A stretch of DNA of 64,000 bases from positions 1 through 64,000 of the forward strand of contig CAZPTQ010000001.1 in assembly GCA_964589365.1 (NCBI GenBank), in the 5' to 3' direction. Below, piece by piece: positions 50,500-58,178 of this stretch. A model generated the notes under the pieces. That model searched no databases and was not told where the DNA came from. It saw nothing but the letters and a program-made list of their open reading frames with translations. Made by a program: the position numbers and the translations under genes. This DNA comes from M3007 sp964589365. GTDB lineage: Bacteria; Bacteroidota; Bacteroidia; Chitinophagales; Saprospiraceae. How positions within the stretch are numbered: position 1 is the first letter of the stretch; each line of letters begins with the position of its first letter.

Positions 50500-51621
50500 A
50501 TGACTATTTCCGAAATGAACCACACAGTACCAGATACTGAAGAAATTGTGCCCGCCCCGTTGCAAAATGTTGAAATAGAGGCAGATGATGACGCGGTAGC
50601 CAATGAAGAGTACTTCGAGCGGCATGAGATTGTAGCCGACCCGAAACAATCTTTGATTCGCCTCGACAAGTTCCTGATGGACCGGCTCGCCAACCGCTCC
50701 CGCAACAAGGTGCAAAATGCCATCCGGGCTGGCTCTGTTCGCGTGGACGAGCGCGACGTAAAGCCTAACTACAGGGTCAGGCCAGGCAATACCATTTCCA
50801 TCGTATTGCCCAAATCGCTCGAAGAAAACTTTGACATTACCCCGCAAGACATACCGCTCAATATAGTGTACGAAGACAGCGATGTATTGGTGGTAAACAA
50901 ACCTTTCGGCCTCGCGGTACACCCAGGTGTGGGCATTCCCAATGGCACACTCGTGAACGCCGTGGCCTGGCATTTGCAGGAGCAGATAGACAAACTACCC
51001 GTGAAGGAGGGCAACGAACCGAATCGTGCGGGCATTGTCCATCGAATTGACAAGGACACTACAGGCATTATGGTCGTTGCCAAAAACGGGTATGCGATGA
51101 CCCATCTCGCCAACCAATTTTTTCATCATACCCTGGAACGGCGCTATTACGCGCTCGTTTGGGGCGACATGGAAGGCGACGCTGGCACCATTCGCGGCAA
51201 CATTGGCCGAAACCCCAATGATCGCCGTCTTTTTATGGTTTTTCCAGAAGGGGAAGATGGCAAATGGGCCGTGACGCATTGGAAAGTTATAGAACGTTTT
51301 TACTACTGTACCCTTGTGGAATGTCGTTTGGAAACGGGCCGCACCCACCAAATCCGTGTCCATTTGAAGTCTATCGGCCACACGCTGTTTGGCGATATAC
51401 GTTATGGCGGCAACAAAATTTTGAAAGGCACGCTGTACCCAAAGTACCGTCAATTTGTAGAAAGTTGTCTGGCACTTCTGCCGCGCCAGGCACTTCACGC
51501 AAAGATTTTGGGATTTGAACATCCGACCACAAAAGAACATGTGCGTTTTGAGTCGGAACTGCCAGAAGATATGCAATCTGTGATAGAACGCTGGAGAGGA
51601 TATGTAATGGATAGGAAATAA
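50500..51621 (+). CDS. RluA-family pseudouridine synthase (RluD type)
   Basis: A 373-residue enzyme that isomerises uridine to pseudouridine in RNA, probably in 23S rRNA as RluD does. An N-terminal extension of about 50 acidic residues precedes the S4 RNA-binding domain (IRLDKFLMDRLANRSRNKVQNAIRAGSVRVD). The catalytic motif is GIVHRIDKDTTGIMVVAKN, with the nucleophilic aspartate in RIDKD, and the family motif GRTHQIRVHLKSIGH follows. RluD-type length plus S4 domain argues against RluA, which lacks S4. The target site is inferred. ATG 50500. Confidence 0.85.
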   Translation: MTISEMNHTVPDTEEIVPAPLQNVEIEADDDAVANEEYFERHEIVADPKQSLIRLDKFLMDRLANRSRNKVQNAIRAGSVRVDERDVKPNYRVRPGNTISIVLPKSLEENFDITPQDIPLNIVYEDSDVLVVNKPFGLAVHPGVGIPNGTLVNAVAWHLQEQIDKLPVKEGNEPNRAGIVHRIDKDTTGIMVVAKNGYAMTHLANQFFHHTLERRYYALVWGDMEGDAGTIRGNIGRNPNDRRLFMVFPEGEDGKWAVTHWKVIERFYYCTLVECRLETGRTHQIRVHLKSIGHTLFGDIRYGGNKILKGTLYPKYRQFVESCLALLPRQALHAKILGFEHPTTKEHVRFESELPEDMQSVIERWRGYVMDRK

Positions 51622-51625
51622 GTGA

Positions 51626-51690
51626 TTGGACGTTGGACATCAACCTGATTTTTTTGTGTGCAAGTCTAACGTCTAATGCCCAACGTCCAT
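51626..51690. repeat. Imperfect palindrome, GGACGTTGG arms
   Basis: TTGGACGTTGGACAT (51626-51640) and ATGCCCAACGTCCAT (51676-51690) pair at 13 of 15 positions across a T-rich spacer. Words of the same kind (CCAACGTCCAATGTC) also occur at about 50460-50475, so this is probably another dispersed family. Confidence 0.5.
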
Positions 51691-51714
51691 CTTCCAAAAA
51701 AGGCATCTTTAAAA

Positions 51715-52647
51715 ATGCAAGAATCGCATCCGGTTGTAAAAAACGAGCTTTTGGCATATCTGCTTCGCCCTCAGCGCATCGTGTTCATTGTGAACCCGAA
51801 AGCAGGTACTAATTTGCAAAAACACATCCGGGACAGCGTGGACAAGCATCTGAACCACAAGAAATTCGAGTACGGAATTTGGCGAACGGAACAAGAAGGG
51901 CACGCAGCTGAATTGGCTGAAAAAGCCATCAGGGAAGGCTATGAAATCGTGGTGGCCGTTGGCGGCGATGGATCCATAAATGAAGTAGGCTCGGCACTCG
52001 TGGGCAGCGAGACCATTTTGGGCATTATCCCGGCAGGCTCTGGAAACGGACTTGCAATGCACCTTGGGTACGGGCGCGATATTGACGAAGCCATCAAAAA
52101 ACTCAATACCGCAGAAGTCCAAACGATTGACTGTGGCACAATGAACGGTCGCCTGTTCATCAACATCGCAGGGGTAGGATTCGACGGGCTGGTGTCCAAT
52201 CTGATGAAAGGAAGCCATTGGCGCGGCTTTTTGCCGTATTTCCTCAAATCAGTAGAGGCTGGGTTAAGTTACACCTCCCGAAATTGCCGCATTGAACTGG
52301 ACGACAAAGTATTGGACCTAAAGTGTTTTGCCATAAGTATTGCCAATGGGCCGATGTATGGCTACAACTTTCAGATAGCCCCTGATGCCCGTCTGGACGA
52401 TGGGCTATTTGAAGTGGTGATCTTAAAAGACGCCCCCCGATGGCAGTATTTTGCTGCCATTCCTGCTATGCTGAACAGTAAAATTTACGATGCAGAATTT
52501 GTGGAGCATTACGCCGCACGTCGTGTAAAAATTTCCGCTGAAGGTGAAAACCACGTCCATCTTGATGGCGAGGGAATCATAGTTGAGGGCGACCTGAATT
52601 TTGAAATGAGACCTTTTGCGCTAAAGATTTTAGTGCCTTTATCATGA
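51715..52647 (+). CDS. Diacylglycerol kinase-family lipid kinase (YegS/BmrU-like)
   Basis: A 310-residue lipid kinase of the DAGK_cat family, which phosphorylates diacylglycerol or a related lipid with ATP. VFIVNPKAGTNLQK opens the nucleotide-binding fold, AVGGDGSINEVGSAL is the ATP motif and GIIPAGSGNGLAMHLG is the family glycine-rich signature. The C-terminal beta domain carries CFAISIANGPMYGYNFQIAPDARLDDGLFEVVIL, typical of the YegS subgroup. ATG 51715 is chosen; an earlier ATG at 51676 lies in the palindrome arm. The stop overlaps the SUI1 gene start by 4 bases (ATGA), so the two are translationally coupled. Confidence 0.85.
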   Translation: MQESHPVVKNELLAYLLRPQRIVFIVNPKAGTNLQKHIRDSVDKHLNHKKFEYGIWRTEQEGHAAELAEKAIREGYEIVVAVGGDGSINEVGSALVGSETILGIIPAGSGNGLAMHLGYGRDIDEAIKKLNTAEVQTIDCGTMNGRLFINIAGVGFDGLVSNLMKGSHWRGFLPYFLKSVEAGLSYTSRNCRIELDDKVLDLKCFAISIANGPMYGYNFQIAPDARLDDGLFEVVILKDAPRWQYFAAIPAMLNSKIYDAEFVEHYAARRVKISAEGENHVHLDGEGIIVEGDLNFEMRPFALKILVPLS

Positions 52648-52994
52648 GCAAAAAATTAAATTCCCTTTCTGGCCTAGGTGGCCTCGTTTTTTCAACCGAC
52701 CCAGATTTCAAAATCAAGGAGGAGGAAACGCCCGTAGAAAACAAACTCGCTGCTCAGCAAAACCTGCGAATATGGCTGGAACGCGGCAAAGGTGGTAAAG
52801 AAGCCACTGTGGTGAAGGGCTACCTCGGCTCCAATGACAGCTTCGAAGCGCTCGCCAAACTGCTCAAAAGCAAGTGCGCAGCTGGCGGAAGTGCCAAAGA
52901 CGGCGTTATCATCGTGCAGGGCGACCACCGAGACAAGGTGCTGAAATTGTTGCTTGACCTGGGGTATAAGAACACGAAAAAGGCGGGAGGGTGA
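52644..52994 (+). CDS. SUI1/eIF1-like translation factor (YciH family)
   Basis: A 116-residue protein with a SUI1 domain: LRIWLERGKGGKEATVVKGYLGSND, then LAKLLKSKCAAGGSAKDGVIIVQGDHRDKVLKLLLDLGYKNTKKAGG, which has the fold's GGS and final G(Y/F)xxxK positions. The eukaryotic homologue monitors start-codon choice on the small ribosomal subunit; the bacterial homologue YciH is linked to translation initiation. An N-terminal extension of 35 residues is variable in the family. The gene begins inside the lipid kinase stop codon. Confidence 0.85.
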   Translation: MSKKLNSLSGLGGLVFSTDPDFKIKEEETPVENKLAAQQNLRIWLERGKGGKEATVVKGYLGSNDSFEALAKLLKSKCAAGGSAKDGVIIVQGDHRDKVLKLLLDLGYKNTKKAGG

Positions 52995-53039
52995 TGAATG
53001 ATGAATGATGAATTTTGGGCTAAAACATTGACTATCAAA

Positions 53040-54356
53040 ATGAAAAGAAAAATACCGCTTCTTCTGATTGCACTTGGCCTTGCCCTCATAGCCTGCAATC
53101 CAGCCCGACGCACAGCTGGTCCGGCTCGTCCTAACCAGCCTTCCAAGCCTACACCCGGCAAACCCGCGCCAATAGACACTATACGCTGGACACCAAACAA
53201 TTCCGGCAAACCGCCCATTGGAGGACTGCCCGACAAACCAGCCCCACCTGTAGCGGGAGAAACCTACCATATCGCTTTTTTGTTGCCCTTTTTGAGTGGA
53301 CAAATGACTGGAGGAGTAGTGCCAGAAAAAAGCCGGTTAGCCGTTCAGTTTTATGCCGGTGCGAAAATCGCGCTCGAACAATTGAGCAGCGAACTACAGA
53401 TCAATCTTGTGACCGATGTGTGGGACACACAGATCAACGATGCCGATTTTCAAAAACTTCTGACCAATCCGCGCCTCGAGAAATCTTCTGTTTTCATTGG
53501 TCCGGTGCGCTCCAGCCATTTAGAAACATTTGCCGAGTGGACCAAAGAACGCCGCAAGATTCTGATATCGCCAGAAAGTCCAAGTGTGGATTTAACAAAC
53601 CAAAACCCTGATTTTTTGCAGATAAACCCTTCGCTACGAGCGCACTGCGAAGCCATTACGCGGCATATCCGAAAAGACACCCGTCCTGATGCCGTCACGC
53701 TTGTATGTAAACAGAAAGAGGCTGACCGTTTGCCTTATTTCCAGAATGCCAATACGGAAATTGGTGGAAGTACGCGTTTCAACGAACTACTTGTACCTGA
53801 TCAAACCACCAATTTTGACAAAATTGATTTGAAAAAATATTTTCGGGCGGGGCGTACCACTGTGTTTGTGTTACCTATTTGGGCAAGCCAGGACTTTGTA
53901 ATGGCGTTTCTTCGAAAACTTAAAGACGTGAAAGGGGCCGATAGAGTAGAAGTATACGGGATGCCCCAATGGCGCAACTTTGATGCCATTGACCCTGAAT
54001 ACTTTAGCAGTCTGAGTGTGCATATCAGTTCAGCTTCCTGGCTTGATTACTCCGTTAAGGAACTGAAAGATTTTCAGGAGAAATTCTTCACCGCAACCGG
54101 GACTATCCCGGATGAGGATGGCTTCAACGGCTACGATGTGACACTTTTCGCTGGTAGGATGCTGGCACGTTACGGACTATCTTTCCCCGAACACTTGGCC
54201 GATGAGACAAGCACTACTTTACGCGGACAGTTTTCGTTCTCCAAAATATTCACGAATAGTGCCTTGGACGATGGCCGCAATGCCCCGGATTATTGGGAAA
54301 ACACGTTTGTGCATATTTTGAAGTTTGAGAAATTTGGCTTTGTGCCCGTAGAATAA
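53040..54356 (+). CDS. Periplasmic-binding-fold lipoprotein (type I)
   Basis: A 438-residue lipoprotein with lipobox LALIAC (cysteine near residue 18) and a Pro-rich linker of about 55 residues. The remaining domain resembles type I periplasmic-binding proteins: YHIAFLLPFLSGQ at the start, then AVQFYAGAKIALEQL, VFIGPVRSSHLETFAEW and FNGYDVTLFAGRMLARYG near the end. In Bacteroidota, similar proteins often carry LysM domains and are called amino acid ABC substrate-binding proteins; here there is no LysM. No transporter genes adjoin. Start ATG 53040 places the lipobox correctly; 52998 would add 14 residues before it. Confidence 0.65.
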   Translation: MKRKIPLLLIALGLALIACNPARRTAGPARPNQPSKPTPGKPAPIDTIRWTPNNSGKPPIGGLPDKPAPPVAGETYHIAFLLPFLSGQMTGGVVPEKSRLAVQFYAGAKIALEQLSSELQINLVTDVWDTQINDADFQKLLTNPRLEKSSVFIGPVRSSHLETFAEWTKERRKILISPESPSVDLTNQNPDFLQINPSLRAHCEAITRHIRKDTRPDAVTLVCKQKEADRLPYFQNANTEIGGSTRFNELLVPDQTTNFDKIDLKKYFRAGRTTVFVLPIWASQDFVMAFLRKLKDVKGADRVEVYGMPQWRNFDAIDPEYFSSLSVHISSASWLDYSVKELKDFQEKFFTATGTIPDEDGFNGYDVTLFAGRMLARYGLSFPEHLADETSTTLRGQFSFSKIFTNSALDDGRNAPDYWENTFVHILKFEKFGFVPVE

Positions 54357-54359
54357 ATT

Positions 54360-54426
54360 ACCACATAGCACACATAGTTTCACCCCAATGAGAAAAAAAA
54401 TATGTATACTATGTGAACTATGTGGT
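54360..54426. repeat. Imperfect palindrome, ACCACATAG arms
   Basis: ACCACATAG and CACATAGT words at 54360-54378 pair with 54408-54426 (17 of 19 positions). The spacer is AT-rich (ATGAGAAAAAAAATATG). It lies between two same-strand genes, 12 bp before the trmH start. Confidence 0.6.
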
Positions 54427-54438
54427 TAGAAAAAATCC

Positions 54439-55185
54439 ATGAACTCCTCACGCGAACAAAAAATCCGCTCCGTAATCCGTCAGTCGCAACCCGACCTGAC
54501 GGTAGTATTGGAAAACATTTTCGACCCGCTCAACATTAGTGCAGTGCTTCGTTCGTGCGATGCGGTAGGAGTGCGCGAAGTGTTCGTAATATATACAAAA
54601 AAGTACCTTGACAAGCGCGGTCTAATATTGGGCAAGCGCACCTCAGGCGGCACCTTCAAATGGATTGATGTATATGTTTTTGACGATTTGGAAGAATGTT
54701 TCAAAAGGGTGCGCGAGCGATATGGGCGCATCATTTCTACAAGTTTGGCAGGAGGAGGCGGACAAAGCGACTCGGTGTATGATTTGGACCTTAATCAACC
54801 GACGGCATTGTTGTTTGGCAATGAGGATGAAGGGGTTAGCCCCGAAGCACTGGCCTTGTGCGATGGTAATTTTACTATTCCTCAGGTTGGATTTGCTGAA
54901 AGCCTGAACATTTCGGTGGCTTGTGCAGTCACGCTTTTTGAGGCACGGCGGCAGCGGGAGGAACAGGGGTTTTATGGCGAAAAAAGTAAGTTTAGTGAAG
55001 CAGAACAATCGCAACTTTTTGAGCGTTGGCAGGCCATGCTAAAAGAAAAGTCCTGGCAGCAGCAGCAGGCCATTGTAGTGGATAAAGATACGGAGACCAT
55101 TTTACCGGTGTATGTACAACGTGATCCTTTGGCCCCGAACAAGCAACAAGTGCGGCCCAGCCCTTTGACGAATTTTGAACTTTAG
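54439..55185 (+). CDS. trmH: tRNA (guanosine-2'-O-)-methyltransferase
   Basis: A 248-residue SpoU/SPOUT methyltransferase. The N-terminus IRSVIRQSQPDLTVVLENIFDPLNISAVLRSCDAVGVREVFVIY is TrmH-specific and the three SPOUT motifs are visible: NISAVLRSCDA (motif 1), ALLFGNEDEGVSPEALALCD (motif 2) and ESLNISVACAVTLFEARRQRE (motif 3), which form the knotted SAM site. TrmH methylates the ribose of G18 in tRNA. A C-terminal extension of about 60 residues continues past the typical end. ATG 54439 is 12 bp after the palindrome. Confidence 0.9.
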   Translation: MNSSREQKIRSVIRQSQPDLTVVLENIFDPLNISAVLRSCDAVGVREVFVIYTKKYLDKRGLILGKRTSGGTFKWIDVYVFDDLEECFKRVRERYGRIISTSLAGGGGQSDSVYDLDLNQPTALLFGNEDEGVSPEALALCDGNFTIPQVGFAESLNISVACAVTLFEARRQREEQGFYGEKSKFSEAEQSQLFERWQAMLKEKSWQQQQAIVVDKDTETILPVYVQRDPLAPNKQQVRPSPLTNFEL

Positions 55186-55190
55186 AGGTG

Positions 55191-55198
55191 TAGTTTTG
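55191..55198 (+). promoter_or_regulatory. -7 box for the glycosyltransferase gene
   Basis: TAGTTTTG is an exact TAnnTTTG match, 5 bp after the trmH stop and 25 bp before ATG 55224. TTTG words occur 13 and 23 bp upstream, neither at the standard 19-21 spacing, so the -33 element is unclear. Confidence 0.4.
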
Positions 55199-55223
55199 CC
55201 CTCCAATTTTTCAAACAGAAACC

Positions 55224-56159
55224 ATGCAACTCTCCATAGTCATCCCCCTCAAAAACGAGGAGGAAAGCCTCCCCAAACTCGAAGCCTGGATTCGCCGTGT
55301 GTGCGAAGCCAATCACCTTTCGTACGAAATAATCATGGTGGACGACGGGAGTACCGATCGTTCCTGGAAAGTCATCAACGCCCTCAAGGAAATCAACCCC
55401 TTTGTGCGCGGCATCAAATTCCGGCGCAATTATGGAAAATCTGCCGGGTTGCATACTGGCTTTCAAATGGCGCAAGGTGACGTTGTTATCACCATGGACG
55501 CAGACTTGCAGGACAGTCCAGACGAGATTCCAGAACTCTATAAGATGATCACCGAGGACGGCTACGACCTCGTGAGCGGCTGGAAAAAAGAGCGGCATGA
55601 CCCAATCACTAAGACCATTCCGACCAAGCTCTACAACGCAGCAACCCGTTGGATGAGCGGAATAAAGCTCCATGATTTCAACTGTGGCCTCAAAGCTTAT
55701 CGGCTTGATGTGGTGAAAACCATCGAAGTGTACGGTGAAATGCACCGCTACATTCCTGTTATTGCCAAATGGGCGGGATTTACTAAAATCGGCGAAAAAG
55801 TGGTAGAACACCGGGCCAGGCAATATGGGGTCACGAAATTCGGTGGGTTCGAGCGCTTCATAAATGGGCCGCTCGACTTGATGAGTATTTCCTTTGTAGG
55901 CAAATTTGGCAAGCGGCCCATGCACTTTTTTGGCACACTGGGGCTGATTTCGTTCCTAATCGGCTTTGGCATTTTGGTGTATCTGACTTTTGCCAAAACG
56001 GTTTACCAGGAATACGGCATCGCCGACCGACCGCTTTTTTACTTTGGCATTTTGGCCTTGATTATTGGCACACAGTTGTTTTTGACGGGTTTTTTGGCCG
56101 AAATGATCAATCGGAACTCCCCGATTCGGAATTCATATTTGATCGAAAAAGAGATTTAA
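55224..56159 (+). CDS. Family 2 glycosyltransferase with two membrane helices (polyprenyl-phosphate type)
   Basis: A 311-residue membrane glycosyltransferase. The GT2 fold is visible in LSIVIPLKNEEESLPKLEAWI, the nucleotide motif IIMVDDGSTDRSW, and VVITMDADLQDSPDEIPELYKM (DxD-type metal site DAD). Two C-terminal helices (FGTLGLISFLIGFGILVYLTF and LFYFGILALIIGTQLFLTGFL) match the DPM1/GtrB group, which transfers a sugar from UDP or GDP to undecaprenyl phosphate for lipid-linked glycan modification. Donor sugar unknown. It is followed 25 bp later by ppa. Confidence 0.85.
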   Translation: MQLSIVIPLKNEEESLPKLEAWIRRVCEANHLSYEIIMVDDGSTDRSWKVINALKEINPFVRGIKFRRNYGKSAGLHTGFQMAQGDVVITMDADLQDSPDEIPELYKMITEDGYDLVSGWKKERHDPITKTIPTKLYNAATRWMSGIKLHDFNCGLKAYRLDVVKTIEVYGEMHRYIPVIAKWAGFTKIGEKVVEHRARQYGVTKFGGFERFINGPLDLMSISFVGKFGKRPMHFFGTLGLISFLIGFGILVYLTFAKTVYQEYGIADRPLFYFGILALIIGTQLFLTGFLAEMINRNSPIRNSYLIEKEI

Positions 56160-56184
56160 CGACCAATATACCAATCACCAACAA

Positions 56185-56724
56185 ATGAACCACCTCGCCC
56201 TACCCTCTTTTTCGCTCAACGGTCACCTGCAAGGAGTCATAGAAATCCCTGCAGGAACCAATACCAAGTACGAATATAACAAGCAATTGCTTCAATTCCA
56301 GCCCGATATAAGGGAAGGATCAGAGCGTAGGGTGGATTTTATGTCTTATCCAATCAACTATGGATTCATACCCTCCACACGCATGGACAAGGAGCGCGGT
56401 GGAGATGGCGATCCGCTTGATGTGCTGCTGTTGGCCGAACACATTCCAACAGGCTCCGTGGTCGAAGTGCAACCCATTGGCTTGCTCTTGCTCAAAGATT
56501 CCGGCGAACTCGACCACAAAGTGTTGGCCATACCTATAGACCCAGCCAAACGTATCATCCGCGCCACCAACTGGGCGGAATTTCAGCGCGATTACAGCGC
56601 CATTCGACACATCTTGGAACTCTTTTTCCTGTATTACGACGGCCTCGGAACCATGACTATAATGGGTTGGGGAGACGAAAAAGCAGCCTTGCAAGAAGTG
56701 AAAAAGTGGCAATTGGTCGAATGA
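56185..56724 (+). CDS. ppa: Inorganic pyrophosphatase, family I
   Basis: A 179-residue soluble hydrolase that splits pyrophosphate to two phosphates and so drives biosynthetic reactions. The active-site signature DGDPLDVLLL (three aspartates) is at residues about 74-83, preceded by YPINYGFIPSTR. The acidic/Tyr segment ELFFLYYDG fits the end of the family fold. Length agrees with bacterial enzymes (about 175 residues). It is preceded by a glycosyltransferase, which releases pyrophosphate-linked products upstream, but a functional link is not needed. Confidence 0.9.
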   Translation: MNHLALPSFSLNGHLQGVIEIPAGTNTKYEYNKQLLQFQPDIREGSERRVDFMSYPINYGFIPSTRMDKERGGDGDPLDVLLLAEHIPTGSVVEVQPIGLLLLKDSGELDHKVLAIPIDPAKRIIRATNWAEFQRDYSAIRHILELFFLYYDGLGTMTIMGWGDEKAALQEVKKWQLVE

Positions 56725-56785
56725 AGGCAACCATTTTTGCCGAGCAGCGTTCTTTTGCGAACCAGCATCTGCCAGCTGACCAGTC

Positions 56786-58024
56786 ATGACCCATCCTCTA
56801 ACGCTACCACTAACCTTGGAGCCAACTATTGCAGCCGAATTGACGGATTCTCTCCGTTACGCTTTTTTCCGCAGCATCGAATCGGCAGGTCCAGACTGGG
56901 ACGCTACCGCCCCGGCAAATGATATTTTTCTGCAACGCCCATACCTCAGCATTCTGGAAGCAAACCCGCCTGTGGGAATGCGTTTTGGATACCTTGTTTT
57001 TTACAAAGATGAAAGTCCTGTTGGGGTGGCGCTTTGTCAAATCAAATATTTCAAAGGTGACGACAACATTGCCGACTTAGACGTTCCGCGCACAGACCCT
57101 TGTTTTTTTGGGGGCTTGGCACAATGGTTTAAGCGTTGGGTAGCAGGAAAAGCTGCCGCGGACATCCTGATCTGCGGGAATATGCTCCTTACGGGCGAAC
57201 ACGGCTATTTTTTTGATTATCAAAGAATTAGTCAACATCAGGCAATGGAAATGTTGGAAAAAGCCTTGGACAATGTAGTGGAAAAGTTGGGGCGAGAAGG
57301 GATTAAAATGCCCGTAATCCTGATAAAGGACATTGCCCCGGAGAACCACCCTCAAGGCAGTTATTTGGTTGAAAAAGGATTCACGGAATTTGACATACAG
57401 CCCAATATGGTACTCGATCTTCCATTCCGTGATATGGACGAATATCTGGCCGCCATGTCCACCAAATACCGTACCCGCGCCAAACGCGCTTTCAAAAAAC
57501 TGGATGGCATCGAACGGCGCGAACTCTCGCACGCCGAAATACAACAGGAACTTCCTACCATTTACAACCTGTACCGCGAAATCGCCAACAATGCAGGGTT
57601 CAACATGGTGGACCTCAACGAACAATATCTGGCAGCGCTAGAACTCGATCTAAGTGAACATTTCCAGATGTTTGCCTATTATCTCGAAGGAAAATTGATT
57701 GCGTTTTACACCACTATCCGAAACCAGGACGAACTTGAGGCGCATTTCCTTGGATACGAAAAAGCACTCAACCACGATTACCAACTTTACCTGAATATTC
57801 TCTACGATATTGTGAAAATCGGCTTGGACGCTGGCTGCAAAAGCATCGTTTTTGCTCGCACGGCACTTGAAATCAAGAGTTCCATAGGGGCCGTGGCACT
57901 GGATCTTTCTTGCTACCTCCGTCATCAGCATCCTGTAGTCAACAAGTTTGCCCCAACGATTTTGGACTACCTTAAGCCTGTGGAGCAATGGCAGCCAAGG
58001 CATCCGTTTAAGGAGGAAGGGTGA
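56786..58024 (+). CDS. GNAT/FemAB-like acyltransferase
   Basis: A 412-residue protein with the double-GNAT organisation of FemAB-like acyltransferases: an N-terminal half with NDIFLQRPYLSILEANPP and RFGYLVFYKDESPVGVALCQIKYF, and a C-terminal half with MSTKYRTRAKRAFKKLDGI, FQMFAYYLEGKLIAFYTTI and ELEAHFLGYEKALNHDYQLYLNILYDIVKIGLDAGCKSIVFARTALEIKSSIGA. The R-T-R-A-K-R-A segment is typical of this group. The acyl donor could be acetyl- or aminoacyl-CoA/tRNA. Function not assigned further. Followed by a terminator hairpin at 58105-58140. Confidence 0.7.
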   Translation: MTHPLTLPLTLEPTIAAELTDSLRYAFFRSIESAGPDWDATAPANDIFLQRPYLSILEANPPVGMRFGYLVFYKDESPVGVALCQIKYFKGDDNIADLDVPRTDPCFFGGLAQWFKRWVAGKAAADILICGNMLLTGEHGYFFDYQRISQHQAMEMLEKALDNVVEKLGREGIKMPVILIKDIAPENHPQGSYLVEKGFTEFDIQPNMVLDLPFRDMDEYLAAMSTKYRTRAKRAFKKLDGIERRELSHAEIQQELPTIYNLYREIANNAGFNMVDLNEQYLAALELDLSEHFQMFAYYLEGKLIAFYTTIRNQDELEAHFLGYEKALNHDYQLYLNILYDIVKIGLDAGCKSIVFARTALEIKSSIGAVALDLSCYLRHQHPVVNKFAPTILDYLKPVEQWQPRHPFKEEG

Positions 58025-58104
58025 TTGGTTTATTAGTGATTAGTGATTGGGGCAAGACACTGGAACACTCGCAGGCTTATTATTCTCACATTGGGCACAC
58101 AAAG

Positions 58105-58140
58105 AAAAGCCGGAATCGGGTAACCCTGATTCCGGCTTTT
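58105..58140. terminator. Bidirectional intrinsic terminator
   Basis: AAAAGCCGGAATC (58105-58117) pairs perfectly with GATTCCGGCTTTT (58128-58140), with GGG/CCC continuing the stem inside. T runs lie on both sides, and it separates two convergent genes. Confidence 0.85.
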
Positions 58141-58178
58141 CTTTGAAAATTTGTGAAGGTTGCGAAATAAATTTCGCC